Of a DNA stretch of 64,000 nt, positions 44,006 to 53,183 are shown piece by piece. This DNA comes from Haloglomus halophilum. GTDB taxonomy: Archaea; Halobacteriota; Halobacteria; Halobacteriales; Haloarculaceae. Position 1 is the first letter of the stretch, and every line of letters starts with the position of its first letter. Below the pieces are notes generated by a model. The model searched no databases. It saw only the letters and a program-made list of their open reading frames with translations, and was not told the origin of the DNA. The stretch is taken from positions 3,161,149 through 3,225,148 of the forward strand of contig NZ_CP101166.1 in the NCBI RefSeq assembly GCF_024298885.1. The letters are read 5' to 3'. The translations under genes and the position numbers were made by a program.

Positions 44006-45979
44006 TCAGCCGGGGCCTTCCGTCTTCGACCCGGCGAACTGCGGGTTCTCCTGATAGAAGTTCCCGCCGGCCCTCACACCGGACACGTACCTGTCGTGGG
44101 CCACCGCGTACTCGTGGGCCTCGTGCCAGCTGATCTCGCCGTCGTTGTCCGTATCGACCTGGGCACTCGGAACGCTGGTGCCGTTGGGGTAGGTGCCGGC
44201 GAGCGCGGCCACGAAGTGATACCCGAACGGTTCGACGCCGTTCTGACCGGTGGTCCCGTAGGACACCTCGTCGTTCGGGCTGGCCGTCGAGATAGCGGTC
44301 ACGACCGGGTCGCTCGTCCCACCCTGCTGCATGAGGTCGACGTTCGGCTGGTCGCTCCGGGCGTTCAGGAACTGCCCAGCGTAGCACTGCATCATGTTCA
44401 CGTACGCCTCGTCGAGTCCTGCACGTTCGAGGCGCTCGAACTTGCTCCGGAGCTCCCTCGGGGTCAGCCTGGCGTCGTCACCATACCAGCCGACCAGATT
44501 CAGCCCCTCGGGGTCGCTGTCGGTCCCGTGATTGGTGGTGAACAGCATCACCTGGGATTCCACGCCACAGTCCTCGATCCGTGATTCGAGCCGGTCGAAC
44601 GAGGTGTTGATGGCAGACTCCGTGGCGTTGCCGTCCACTATCGAACGACCGTTGACCGTGGTCGCGTGCCCAGTTCCGGTTCCTCGGTAGTAATGGACGA
44701 ATATCTGGTCGTCCGGGAGTCCGAACGAGCCGTTCATGGCCTTGTAGGTGTAGCTGACGTCGTTCCAGTATCGCTGGTAATTGGACCCGGAGTTGACACC
44801 TCCCGTGACGATGACCGCGAACCGGCACTCCCCCCGGTCGTACACGAGGTCGGGGAAGTACGTGGGGTCGATACGTTCGCGGACCTCGACGAACTCGATG
44901 TAGTCGCTCGGACCGAGAATCTCGTACTCCTCGATCTGTAGTTCGACCTCGGGTGTCTCCTCGCCGTCGTCCTCACTGGACGCGACCTGCCCGACCAGCT
45001 CGAAGCGGTAGCTCTCCGACCACTCCGCGCGCTCCGACGATGGGACCTCCGCCGTGTCGAGCAGCAGGGTGCTCTCGGCCGGAAGCACCCGGTTCTGGGC
45101 GACCCGGCTGTAGTTCTCGACGAGCACGCTGTTGTCGACCTCGCCCTGCGCGACGAGGTTGTTGTGCAGCGCCCCCCGGACGCGGACCCGCTCGCCGGTC
45201 CACCGCTCGGGGTCCTCGTTCAGCTCCTCGATGGACACGGTCGGGATCTCCTCCTGGTCGTCGGGCGTGGGCGACGACTCGGTCGTGGGTGTCGGGTACG
45301 CCGTTCCCGTCACCGTCGGATTCGTTCCCTCGTGCTGGATGCAGCGGTAGAGACGGTCCAGCCGGGACCGTTCGGCCGTGTTGGCCTGCTCGTAGATGCT
45401 CCCCAGCACGACGTGATCGCCGCCGTGCTCGACGCGCACGACCTCGACGAAGACGTCGACCGGATCACCGTCCTGGGTCCCGGTCGCGGTGAAGCGCGTT
45501 CGGGTCGCCGTCGTCCCCAGCGTGGTCACCTCGTCGGTCCCTTCCTGCTGGAGGTCCTGCAGTGACCCGTACTCGTCGAGTCCCGAGTCGAGGTTCTCGA
45601 CCATCTCCCGGGGCGACCAGGTCCGGACCGGGTTCAGCGACTGGCCCGCCGCCTCCGCCTGTGGCGTCGTGAACACCGCGAACCCGCCCTTCGACTCGGT
45701 CCCTCCCTCGCCGTCCGGACCCTCCCGGGCGTAGCTGTTCACGTAGTTCGAGAAGGAGACGTTCCGGGACTGCCCACCGACCTCCAGCGTCCGGGAGACG
45801 TTCTCCCAGCGCGACAGTTCGTTCGTGTACCCCGTCGTCGAGAGTGCCTCGTCGCAGGCGCTGGCTGGCGAGGCGGTGAACGCGAGCGGCCCCGACAGCA
45901 TCGAACACCCGCTCGACAGAACGACGAGTGCGAGCAGTATCGTGGCAGTGCGGCGGCGGACGGCTGGGCTCGCAGCCAT
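44006..45979 (-). CDS. Caspase-like (C13/clan CD) lipoprotein with EF-hand
   Basis: 657-residue exported protein. An RRR-containing n-region and a lipobox LSSG-C25 give a membrane anchor. Residues 26-225 form an uncharacterised domain; 245-355 resembles an OB-like fold (LNEDPERWTGERVRVRG). A caspase/legumain-like fold follows: ECRFAVIVTGG (384-394), catalytic-type His in LFTTNHG (H484) and Cys in MMQCYAG (C532). An EF-hand-like calcium loop DTDNDGEISWHE is at 609-620. A TATA box at 46077-46085 lies 26 bp before an in-frame ATG at 46054, which would extend the N-terminus by 25 residues; 45979 was chosen for signal-peptide geometry. The gene fills the island between the 88-bp repeats. Confidence 0.75.
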   Translation of the reverse strand: MAASPAVRRRTATILLALVVLSSGCSMLSGPLAFTASPASACDEALSTTGYTNELSRWENVSRTLEVGGQSRNVSFSNYVNSYAREGPDGEGGTESKGGFAVFTTPQAEAAGQSLNPVRTWSPREMVENLDSGLDEYGSLQDLQQEGTDEVTTLGTTATRTRFTATGTQDGDPVDVFVEVVRVEHGGDHVVLGSIYEQANTAERSRLDRLYRCIQHEGTNPTVTGTAYPTPTTESSPTPDDQEEIPTVSIEELNEDPERWTGERVRVRGALHNNLVAQGEVDNSVLVENYSRVAQNRVLPAESTLLLDTAEVPSSERAEWSESYRFELVGQVASSEDDGEETPEVELQIEEYEILGPSDYIEFVEVRERIDPTYFPDLVYDRGECRFAVIVTGGVNSGSNYQRYWNDVSYTYKAMNGSFGLPDDQIFVHYYRGTGTGHATTVNGRSIVDGNATESAINTSFDRLESRIEDCGVESQVMLFTTNHGTDSDPEGLNLVGWYGDDARLTPRELRSKFERLERAGLDEAYVNMMQCYAGQFLNARSDQPNVDLMQQGGTSDPVVTAISTASPNDEVSYGTTGQNGVEPFGYHFVAALAGTYPNGTSVPSAQVDTDNDGEISWHEAHEYAVAHDRYVSGVRAGGNFYQENPQFAGSKTEGPG

Positions 45980-46299
45980 ACCCAGCCAGCCGTAAATCCG
46001 GCGGCAGTTCCCCAGCACTCCGCTCCCCCGTACCCGCTCGGCGATCCGGACCATATTGCGTGTGATATATGCACACGAAATAAAGCATTCTCCTGTTGTC
46101 GGCAATCTGATACATGGGCAGGTGAGGCCCCGCAGCGTATATCGAGGGGTGAACGGTGCCGACGAGAATCCGATGGTCGGAACCTTTCCGGACCCGCACG
46201 AGAGAGGGTGAACCCCAGGCTCCGGAGACGGACGTTGCGTGTTCGCGAGCGGAAACGGATTCTATAGCGCCGGACGGCGGTGCGCAACGCGCTCGAACG
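45980..46299. other. Intergenic region upstream of the caspase-like gene
   Basis: About 320 bp without a convincing gene. It contains the minus-strand promoter (CTTTATTTC at 46077-46085 and a second ATATAT box at 46064-46072). No transposase or integrase remnant is visible. Confidence 0.65.
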
Positions 46300-47076
46300 T
46301 CAGCGCCGGACGACCTCGACCTCGTGGCCGTCGTCGGTCCTCGTGAAGGCGTACATCTGGTTGCAGGATTCGGGGTCGCGATAGTCCGCAGCGTCCCGGA
46401 GCATCAGCGTCTCCCAGGCGTCGTTCAGGTCGTCGGCCCGCACGGCGAGGTGGCCCCACGCGTCACCCATCTCGTAGGAGCGGCCGTCGTAGTTGTAGGT
46501 GAGCTCGACGCTCATCGCCTCCTCCGGGGCGCCCTCCGGCCGCATGAAGTAGAGCGCGAAGTCGTCCAGTTCGACGCGACGGTGCATCTCGTAGCCGAGT
46601 TTCCGGGCGTACCAGCCGATGGCGGCGTCGGCGTCCTCGACGCGGAGCATCGTGTGGTCGAGGGACCAGCGCGCGCCGTGGTCGCGCTCGACGATCTCGA
46701 TCTCGTGGCCGTCCGGGTCCGTCACGAAGGCGTAGTGCCCCCCGCAGGACTCCGGGTCCCGGTAGTCCTCGACGCCCCCGTCCATCAGTTCCTCGTAAGC
46801 CTGGTGGACGTCCTCGACGCGGACGGCGATGTGGCCCCAGGCGTCGCCGAAGTCGTAGGTACGGTCGTCGTGGTTGTAGGTGAGTTCGAGGACGGCGCCC
46901 TCGTCGTGGCGGTCCTCGGGGGCGAGGAAGACGTTGGTGAACGTGTCGGCCTCCATCCGGCCCTCCTCCACGTAGTCGAGATGGGTCGTGTACCAGTCGA
47001 CCGACTCTTCGAGGTCCTCGACCCGCATCATGGTGTGGTCGAGCGTCGCGTCGAGCGAGGTGTCGGAGTCCAACAT
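46300..47076 (-). CDS. Two-domain VOC (glyoxalase-type) protein
   Basis: 258-residue protein made of two vicinal-oxygen-chelate modules (about 10-128 and 137-257). Each begins LDHTM-R-VEDxxxxxxWY and each contains a VELTYNxDxRxYxxGDAWGHxAV block, typical of lactoylglutathione lyases and dioxygenases of this fold. The His and Glu ligands of two betaalphabetabetabeta units can supply one or two metal sites. Its substrate is not predictable. Its last 88 bp are duplicated at 43859-43946. Confidence 0.9.
   Translation of the reverse strand: MLDSDTSLDATLDHTMMRVEDLEESVDWYTTHLDYVEEGRMEADTFTNVFLAPEDRHDEGAVLELTYNHDDRTYDFGDAWGHIAVRVEDVHQAYEELMDGGVEDYRDPESCGGHYAFVTDPDGHEIEIVERDHGARWSLDHTMLRVEDADAAIGWYARKLGYEMHRRVELDDFALYFMRPEGAPEEAMSVELTYNYDGRSYEMGDAWGHLAVRADDLNDAWETLMLRDAADYRDPESCNQMYAFTRTDDGHEVEVVRR
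46304..46391 (-). repeat. 88-bp direct repeat, VOC gene 3' end (intact copy)
   Basis: Perfect match to 43859-43946 at a spacing of 2445 bp. Together the copies bracket the caspase-like gene and its promoter. Confidence 0.9.
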
Positions 47077-47275
47077 TGGCTGCGACTACTCGCGCGCGAG
47101 CGAAAAAGGTGGTGACAGCGATGGGTTCCCGGGTGCGACCCGGCGGCCGGGGTCGAGATGGACAGCTGCCGTATCTGGTGGCTTTCTTACGGAATCCTCG
47201 ACTATGCTATTTCAGAAGCGATTTAGCAGTTAATATGGCTGTCTGGTCAGCAATACACTCCGCGACGGTTGGGGG
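47077..47275. other. Intergenic, low-GC patch
   Basis: About 200 bp. The stretch 47180-47255 is clearly A+T-richer than its surroundings and can be read as SYGILDYAISEAI-stop on the plus strand, possibly a degenerate coding remnant. Not assignable by eye. Confidence 0.35.
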
Positions 47276-47527
47276 CTATCCGTCCAGTTCCGGGTCGTAC
47301 CCGCCCTCGTTCTCGCCGCCCGCGCGTGGCTCGACGCCGACCTGACGGAGCGCCTCGTAGTAGGTCGACGCGTCGGCTTCGCCGACGAACGTCGCGAGCG
47401 CGTCGTGGTCGAGTTCCCAGGCCGCGTACTGGACGGCACCACGATTGAGTGGGTGGTCCACCTCCTCGGACGCCAGCGCCTCGGCGAGCTGTTCGCGCAC
47501 CTCGTCGGTGATGGGGACGCGGGTCAC
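47276..47527 (-). CDS. Hypothetical protein, partner of the J-domain gene
   Basis: 83-residue acidic helical protein starting at GTG 47527 (MTRVPITDEVREQLAEAL). No family is recognised. It begins 25 bp after the stop of the membrane J-protein gene on the same strand, so the two probably form an operon. The conserved-looking segment is NRGAVQYAAWELDHDALATFVG. Confidence 0.65.
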   Translation of the reverse strand: MTRVPITDEVREQLAEALASEEVDHPLNRGAVQYAAWELDHDALATFVGEADASTYYEALRQVGVEPRAGGENEGGYDPELDG

Positions 47528-47552
47528 GGTGTGGCCCCTCCGACCTGGGAGT

Positions 47553-48182
47553 TCACGACGCGGCCTCCCCGGTGGCTGCGGCCTCGCGGGCCGCCGTGTA
47601 CGCTTCGCGCACGCGCTTGAACTCGTCCTCGTCGCCGCCGTGGTCCGGGTGGACCTGCTTGACCTTCCGGCGGTAGGCCGCCCGGACCTCGGACTCGCTC
47701 GCGCCCTCCGGCAGCCCGAGGACGGCGAACGCCTCGTCGTAGGGCTTCAGGTCCCGCTCTGCGGGGTCGCGGCCGAGGTCGACCTCGGGCGTCTCGAACG
47801 GGAGTCGCGAGCCCAGATGGATGCCCGGCAGCTCGTGCTCGACGAGCACCGGGTGGGTCGCGGTGCGCTCCAGGCGGTAGAACGTCCGCGGGTCGAACGT
47901 GATGGCCACGTCGCGGCCGGGAAGGTAGAACTCGACGCTGGTCCCGGCGACGGGGTGGTTCTCGGCGTAGGGCTCGTCGATGGCGTCGAGGTACTCGCGG
48001 ATCTCGACCGTCCGGCGTTCGCTGTCCGTGTTCGACCCAGACCCACCACCGGTGCCCCGGCCGGGGAACCAGCGTGTTCCGACGTAGAACAGCCCGGCGG
48101 CGCAACAGCTCGCGGCGAACCCGAGCAGCAGTCCCACGACGATCCATCGCGGGACCCCGAACCACAGACCCTCGCTCGGCAC
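47553..48182 (-). CDS. Membrane-anchored J-domain protein
   Basis: 209-residue protein. One N-terminal transmembrane helix (about 12-34) is followed by a soluble middle domain (about 50-135) and a C-terminal J domain (about 142-195, YDEAFAVLGLPEGASESEVRAAYRR...HPDHGG). The HPD tripeptide that stimulates Hsp70 (DnaK) ATPase is intact. It would recruit DnaK to the membrane. The start is GTG 48182, with a TATA-like ATACTTA 28 bp upstream. Confidence 0.82.
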   Translation of the reverse strand: MPSEGLWFGVPRWIVVGLLLGFAASCCAAGLFYVGTRWFPGRGTGGGSGSNTDSERRTVEIREYLDAIDEPYAENHPVAGTSVEFYLPGRDVAITFDPRTFYRLERTATHPVLVEHELPGIHLGSRLPFETPEVDLGRDPAERDLKPYDEAFAVLGLPEGASESEVRAAYRRKVKQVHPDHGGDEDEFKRVREAYTAAREAAATGEAAS

Positions 48183-48206
48183 GACGCCCCGTAGGGGTGG
48201 TGGGAG

Positions 48207-48213
48207 TAAGTAT
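48207..48213 (-). promoter_or_regulatory. TATA box of the J-domain gene
   Basis: Minus-strand ATACTTA centred 28 bp before GTG 48182, supporting that start as leaderless. Confidence 0.5.
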
Positions 48214-48361
48214 CTCTCGGGACCGGGCCGGGTGTCCGGGGACGAACGAAGGCCGGCGACCCTCGCGCCGTCGGCCGTTTGGACGGTTCTGTCAGAACCG
48301 TTTACCCGTCGGGAACGCCCTCTCGGACAACCGCGGAGTACGTGGTGTCCACACATCCACA

Positions 48362-51300
48362 ATGGTACGAGACGACACATCCGAGGACGGGAGCGATGGA
48401 CGGTTCGACGACGCTGGTATCGACCGGCGGACGTTCGTGAAGCTGTCGGCGGCGACGGGCGCGGCGCTCGCGCTGCCCGGCAACGCCACCGCGAGTGTGT
48501 CCGCCCCCGCGTTCGATGCGGAGTACGAGTACATCCAGAACCACACGCCGGCGGACCACGCGGTGCCGACGCTGGTCCGGTTCGAGTCCGGCACCGACCC
48601 GACGGTGCTGGAGTCGTTCGACACGAACGCCGTCACGACGACCGAGCCCGAGCCGGCCGCCTACGGGCGGCTGACGGCCACGGAGGCGGCGGTGGCGGCG
48701 GCCGAACTCCCGCAGGCCGACTCCTTCCAGTTCGCGCCGGGGTCGAACCCGTTCTGGCGCATCGGCTACTATCCGTTCGGGGTCTTCCCCGAGGCGCGGC
48801 GGGCCGTCGACTGGATCGGCTTCGAGCAGCTCAAGGACGGCCTCCACGAGCTGGAGGACCGCTACTCCGATACGGTCCGCATCAAGCGCTTCGGGCAGTC
48901 ACCCGGCCACCTGAACAACGCGACCAACCGCGTCGACCCGAAGGGGATGTACCTCGCCGAGGTGACCGACTTCACCTCCGAGGCGTCCTTCGCGGAGAAG
49001 GAGAAGGTGTTCTTCTCCTGTTCGCTACACGGGCTGGAGCGGGCCGGTGCCGAGGCCGGCGCGCGCATCATCGAGAACATCGCCCGCGGCGACCAGTACG
49101 CGGGCGACCTCCCGGACCTGCTCGAGGACGCCGTCCTCATCTTCGGCTTCACCAACCCGGACGGCTGGGCGGTCCGGAACCCGCAGTACGACTCGGGCTG
49201 GCAGCTCGGCGGTCCCGGGACGGGGCTCCCCCGCGCTCCGGCCGCGCCGCTGTTCGAGCGCGGCAACGCCGAGGTGTTCGACACCAACCGCCAGTACCCG
49301 ACGGTCGGCTACATCACGACCGCGCACAACCCCGCCGAGCCGCGTGATGCACCCGACTACATCCACGACAAGGTTCCCGACGCGGTGTCCATCGTCCAGC
49401 AGTTCCGCTCGTACGAGAACCTCAACTACGGCGCGGACCTCCACGGCGGGCCGCTGTTCGAGGACTTCGTGCTCGGGCTCATCTCGCAGGACCAGTACAC
49501 CCTCGAGGAGTCCCACGAGGTGTACGCGATGTGCGAGGTCATCAAGAAGAACCTCGACGAGGCGCTGGTCGAGTGGCAGACCGCCGGTGACCTGAGCGAA
49601 CCACTTCGGAACGCGCTCGGCAACCCCTCGATTCCGCTGGCCGGCGGCACGCCCCCGGACGACGCCTTCGACTACGCGACCATCTACGACACCATCGGCT
49701 ACACAGTCTCCGGCGCCATGCTGGACTGGATGGCCCACCCCGAGGACCTCGGTGGGCTGGGCATGACGACGCTGGACTTCGAGATGTCGTTCTCGCACAT
49801 GGCGGGCGGGAACGTCTACAACCCCGAACTGCTGCGGATGGAGGTGCTGGGCTATCGTGAGGCCATCCGGACCATCTCGAACTTCGCCGTCCAGAACTCC
49901 GACACGCCCACGACGGACGACGAGTTCGACACCACCGTCGATACGAAGGTGGAGACGGACACCGACGAGGACGGCGAGTCGGTCGCGTTCGTCACGCCGA
50001 CGGACCTCTTCGACAGCGAGGGCGAGTTCGACCCCGCGGGCGACCCCCTCACGCGCTCGGACGACGATCTGGACTTCGCGTCCTCGACGGGCGAGGTGGA
50101 CACGTTCTCGGCCTCGGGTACCATCGGGCCGGGCGTCGGCGAGGGCGTCGCGCCCACAACCGTCGAGGAGCCGTTCGACACGTCGAACCTCGACGGCGAC
50201 CCGTTCGCGCTCGACGCCGAGCTGAGCTGGACGCCGCCGGGCGAGGACCTCGAGTTCTTCCTCGAGGACCCTGACGGCAAGCAGGTCGGGAGCGCCGTCA
50301 CCGCGAGCAACCCGGAGACGATGAGCAACGTCCCGCTGGAGAAGTCCGGGGAGTACACGTTCATCGTCGAGACGTACGCGAACGTCGCGGCGCAGTACGA
50401 CATCTCCGCGTCGTTCACCGGCAGCACCAGCGGGGGCGGCACGACCAGCGACCGGACCAGCCAGTCGACGACGGTCGCTGGGACGGATATCGCTACCGTC
50501 TCCCAGGAGATCCCCGCCGACCTGCACAGCATGCAGGTCCACATGCACTCACACAGCGCCATCATGGACCTCGAACTCGTCTCGCCGTCGGGCGAGGTCG
50601 TCCGGGAGTTCGAGGGCATCACGGAGAAGCGCGTGGGTGGGAAGTGCTGTGGCTTCCCCGAGTGGGACGTCGTCGACCCCGAACCCGGGGAGTGGACGGT
50701 CCGCATGTCGAACCTCCTGGTCGACGCCAAGCAGGTCGACGTGCAGTTCGCCACGCTGTCGTCGAACTCGACCAACCCCGACCCGAAGGACGCGCTCGGC
50801 TACGAGCAGCGCGAGTACGAGGTCACGCCGTTCCGGTTCGCCGCCGACTACGACGCCGCCGTCGAGGACGCCGGCTCGGTCGAGCTCGTCTCCGTCGACG
50901 CGGTTGCGACCGAGGACGCGCTCTCGGACCACGACCACGCGGTCGTCATCCACGACTACATCGACGCGGCCAACCGCGTCGGTACCGGGGCGGCCGATCC
51001 GGACTACTTCGACGCGCTCGACGCGTTCGTCGATGCCGGCAACAACCTCGTCCTGACGGACACGGGTGTCAACCTGCTCGGCGAGCTCGAGAACGACCTC
51101 GTCGGGGCCGAGCAGTTCGGCTCGGACCCGTTCACCAGCACCACGCAGGACGTGGCCCGCTACACGAGCAAGAACCTCGACCACCCGCTGATGACGGACG
51201 TGCGTCCCATCCAGAACCAGCTCTGGAAGGTCGCGCCGCTGGGCTACAACGTCGCGGGGCAGGCGCCGAGCCATCTCGTCTCCGAGAGTGCCTTCACGAG

Positions 51301-52054
51301 CGGGCCGGCCACCGCGTCGGTCGCCGGCAACATCGACGGGGCTGTCGCGACGGGCTCGCTCACCCGTGGCCCGCAGGACGGGACGGGCATCCATGTCATC
51401 GGGTCACTGCTGCCGCCGGCGAGCCAGGCCAACCTCCACCCGTTCGGCCTGCTCGACTACACCGTCTCGTTCCTCGGCTACCTCGTGTTCACCTCCGCGC
51501 TGGGCTTCCAGCAGGTGCGCACCGTCGGGGACGAGGAGACCCGCGAGGAGATCCGCTTCGGCCGTGGCGACTCGTGGGACACCGGGTCCGGCTCCGGCGG
51601 CTCGGGTGGCTCCGGTGGGTCGGACGGTCCGACCGTCTCCGGCTCCCGTGGCAGTGCGAACAACCCCTACACGCCGGGCGACACGCATCAGGTCGAACTC
51701 ACCATCACCGAGCTCTCCGAGGAGGTGACGGTGACCGACTCGCTGCCGTCGGCCGACTGGGAGAAGGCGGGCGGTGCCGGCACGAAGAACGGCGCCACTG
51801 TCGACCTCGGCACGGTCGGTCCGGTCGACCCCGAGACGGACGACCCGGTGACGCTCCGCTACTTCGTCGAGGTGCCCGACACCAACGGACAGGCCACCTT
51901 CGGTCCGGCCGCGGCCGGCGGCACGGAGTTCGGTGGGCAGAACACGCTCTACGTTGTCGGTGGCGACCCGAGTGGCAGCGCGCCCGCCGAGTCGAGCGAT
52001 GGGTCGGACGCCGGGTCCACGCTGACCGGAACCCGGGGCTTCACGGACGACTGA
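48362..52054 (+). CDS. Tat-exported M14 zinc carboxypeptidase, multidomain
   Basis: 1230-residue exported protein. A Tat signal DRRTFVKLSAATGAALALPG (21-40) opens the chain. The M14 domain (about 130-560) has zinc ligands H223 and E226 in SLHGLERAG, H361 in GADLHGG, FTNPDGW (263-269), DTNRQYP (307-313), and a likely catalytic Glu in TTLDFEMSFSH. Downstream are a PPC-like beta domain (about 575-690), a second beta domain with His-rich MQVHMHSHSAIMD (about 720-800), a Rossmann-like region (about 805-1060) and a Gly/Ser linker leading to a final beta domain (about 1095-1200). No C-terminal anchor is seen. Probably degrades extracellular protein. Confidence 0.85.
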   Translation: MVRDDTSEDGSDGRFDDAGIDRRTFVKLSAATGAALALPGNATASVSAPAFDAEYEYIQNHTPADHAVPTLVRFESGTDPTVLESFDTNAVTTTEPEPAAYGRLTATEAAVAAAELPQADSFQFAPGSNPFWRIGYYPFGVFPEARRAVDWIGFEQLKDGLHELEDRYSDTVRIKRFGQSPGHLNNATNRVDPKGMYLAEVTDFTSEASFAEKEKVFFSCSLHGLERAGAEAGARIIENIARGDQYAGDLPDLLEDAVLIFGFTNPDGWAVRNPQYDSGWQLGGPGTGLPRAPAAPLFERGNAEVFDTNRQYPTVGYITTAHNPAEPRDAPDYIHDKVPDAVSIVQQFRSYENLNYGADLHGGPLFEDFVLGLISQDQYTLEESHEVYAMCEVIKKNLDEALVEWQTAGDLSEPLRNALGNPSIPLAGGTPPDDAFDYATIYDTIGYTVSGAMLDWMAHPEDLGGLGMTTLDFEMSFSHMAGGNVYNPELLRMEVLGYREAIRTISNFAVQNSDTPTTDDEFDTTVDTKVETDTDEDGESVAFVTPTDLFDSEGEFDPAGDPLTRSDDDLDFASSTGEVDTFSASGTIGPGVGEGVAPTTVEEPFDTSNLDGDPFALDAELSWTPPGEDLEFFLEDPDGKQVGSAVTASNPETMSNVPLEKSGEYTFIVETYANVAAQYDISASFTGSTSGGGTTSDRTSQSTTVAGTDIATVSQEIPADLHSMQVHMHSHSAIMDLELVSPSGEVVREFEGITEKRVGGKCCGFPEWDVVDPEPGEWTVRMSNLLVDAKQVDVQFATLSSNSTNPDPKDALGYEQREYEVTPFRFAADYDAAVEDAGSVELVSVDAVATEDALSDHDHAVVIHDYIDAANRVGTGAADPDYFDALDAFVDAGNNLVLTDTGVNLLGELENDLVGAEQFGSDPFTSTTQDVARYTSKNLDHPLMTDVRPIQNQLWKVAPLGYNVAGQAPSHLVSESAFTSGPATASVAGNIDGAVATGSLTRGPQDGTGIHVIGSLLPPASQANLHPFGLLDYTVSFLGYLVFTSALGFQQVRTVGDEETREEIRFGRGDSWDTGSGSGGSGGSGGSDGPTVSGSRGSANNPYTPGDTHQVELTITELSEEVTVTDSLPSADWEKAGGAGTKNGATVDLGTVGPVDPETDDPVTLRYFVEVPDTNGQATFGPAAAGGTEFGGQNTLYVVGGDPSGSAPAESSDGSDAGSTLTGTRGFTDD

Positions 52055-52117
52055 ACCACGGGCGACACCGCGCCCCGGACGACACCGCGGGACGGGGACC
52101 GAGCGGCTCCGTCCGCC

Positions 52118-52876
52118 TCAACCGATGTAGCGCAGGTCCTCGTCGCTGGGGGTCTGGGGGCCCTGCTCCATCTCCTGGATCTTCTTGATGACCTCCTCCA
52201 TCTCCTCGGCGCGGTCCTCCAGCGACGCGTAGCCCACCTCGAAGCCGACGACCTCCTGTAGCACCTCCAGCACCGCGCGGGAGCTCTTGGGGTCGACCAG
52301 ATAGCCCGATGTCTCGCCCATCAGACAGGCTGTGGGAATGTCGCGGCGCTCCCCGAGACCGAGCAACAGCCCCGAGACACCGACGATGCCGCCGGCGGGT
52401 TCGTCCTCGCGGAACTCCACACCCGCGGCTTCGAGCTCCTCGACCTGCTCGTCGTCCGTGGCCGCGCCGACGACGGCGTACTCCTCGATGAGTTCGCCCG
52501 TCGGCACCCCACCCAGCGCGAAGGCGCGCTCGACGCCGAACGCCTCGGCCACGTCGAGGAAGCAGTCGGTCAGGCGGTAGTGACCGGGAGCATCGGTGGC
52601 CTGGTGGTCGCCCGACAGGAGGAGGATGTCCGCGCCGTCGGTCCGGACAGCGTGGAACTCCGCGGAGGCCATCGTCGTGGTCCCGTCGTCGTCGACGGCG
52701 ACCTGCGGCGGGAAGTGCTCCGAGTAGACCCGCCGGACCAGCTCCGCGTCCTCGAACTCCTCGAGCAGGTGTTCGGCCACGAGCTTGCCCACGTGCCCGA
52801 CTCCGGGCAGCCCCTCGACCAGTACGGGGTCCTCGAGCTCCGGGTCCGCGTGTTCCTCGACGTCGAACTCGTCCAT
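52118..52876 (-). CDS. PAC2 family proteasome assembly chaperone homologue
   Basis: 252-residue soluble protein of the archaeal PAC2/PbaB-type group. Blocks LVEGLPGVGHVGKLVAEHL (about 19-37), ILLLSGDHQATDAPGHYRL (about 84-102), ALGGVPTGEL and LMGETSGYLVDPKSSRAVLEVL are typical. Homologues bind proteasome alpha subunits or ATPase partners. The C-terminus, after a coiled segment, ends DEDLRYIG; a penultimate aromatic-containing tail could dock on the proteasome like an HbYX motif, which is inference. Start ATG 52876. Confidence 0.85.
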   Translation of the reverse strand: MDEFDVEEHADPELEDPVLVEGLPGVGHVGKLVAEHLLEEFEDAELVRRVYSEHFPPQVAVDDDGTTTMASAEFHAVRTDGADILLLSGDHQATDAPGHYRLTDCFLDVAEAFGVERAFALGGVPTGELIEEYAVVGAATDDEQVEELEAAGVEFREDEPAGGIVGVSGLLLGLGERRDIPTACLMGETSGYLVDPKSSRAVLEVLQEVVGFEVGYASLEDRAEEMEEVIKKIQEMEQGPQTPSDEDLRYIG

Positions 52877-53036
52877 ACCGCGGGGTTGGGGTCCCGACAC
52901 TTGAACCCCCGCGGGTCGGTGCGACCGCCCCCACCGGTGGCGTGCGCTGGGCCGAGGGACGGCACCGATGGCCCGCTGTCCGGCAGCGACCGCCCCGACG
53001 GTCAGGTTCTTCCGGCGGGCACCCGTACGCGCGGCT

Positions 53037-53183
53037 ATGCGTGACGAAGACGAGATCCGCGAGCAGTACGAGTTCCTGAAGGCCGAGCTCGACGACGAGG
53101 AGATGAACCACGAGGGGGTCCGACAGATGTTCACCTACTACAAGCGAGCCCTGGGCTGGGTGCTCGAGGAGGAGTACATCTGA
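53037..53183 (+). CDS. Small acidic hypothetical protein
   Basis: 48-residue helical protein, MRDEDEIREQYEFLKAELDD..., with a Tyr/Trp-rich second half (FTYYKRALGWVLEEEYI). Likely a haloarchaeal small conserved protein; no function known. Start ATG 53037, divergent from the PAC2 gene. Confidence 0.6.
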   Translation: MRDEDEIREQYEFLKAELDDEEMNHEGVRQMFTYYKRALGWVLEEEYI

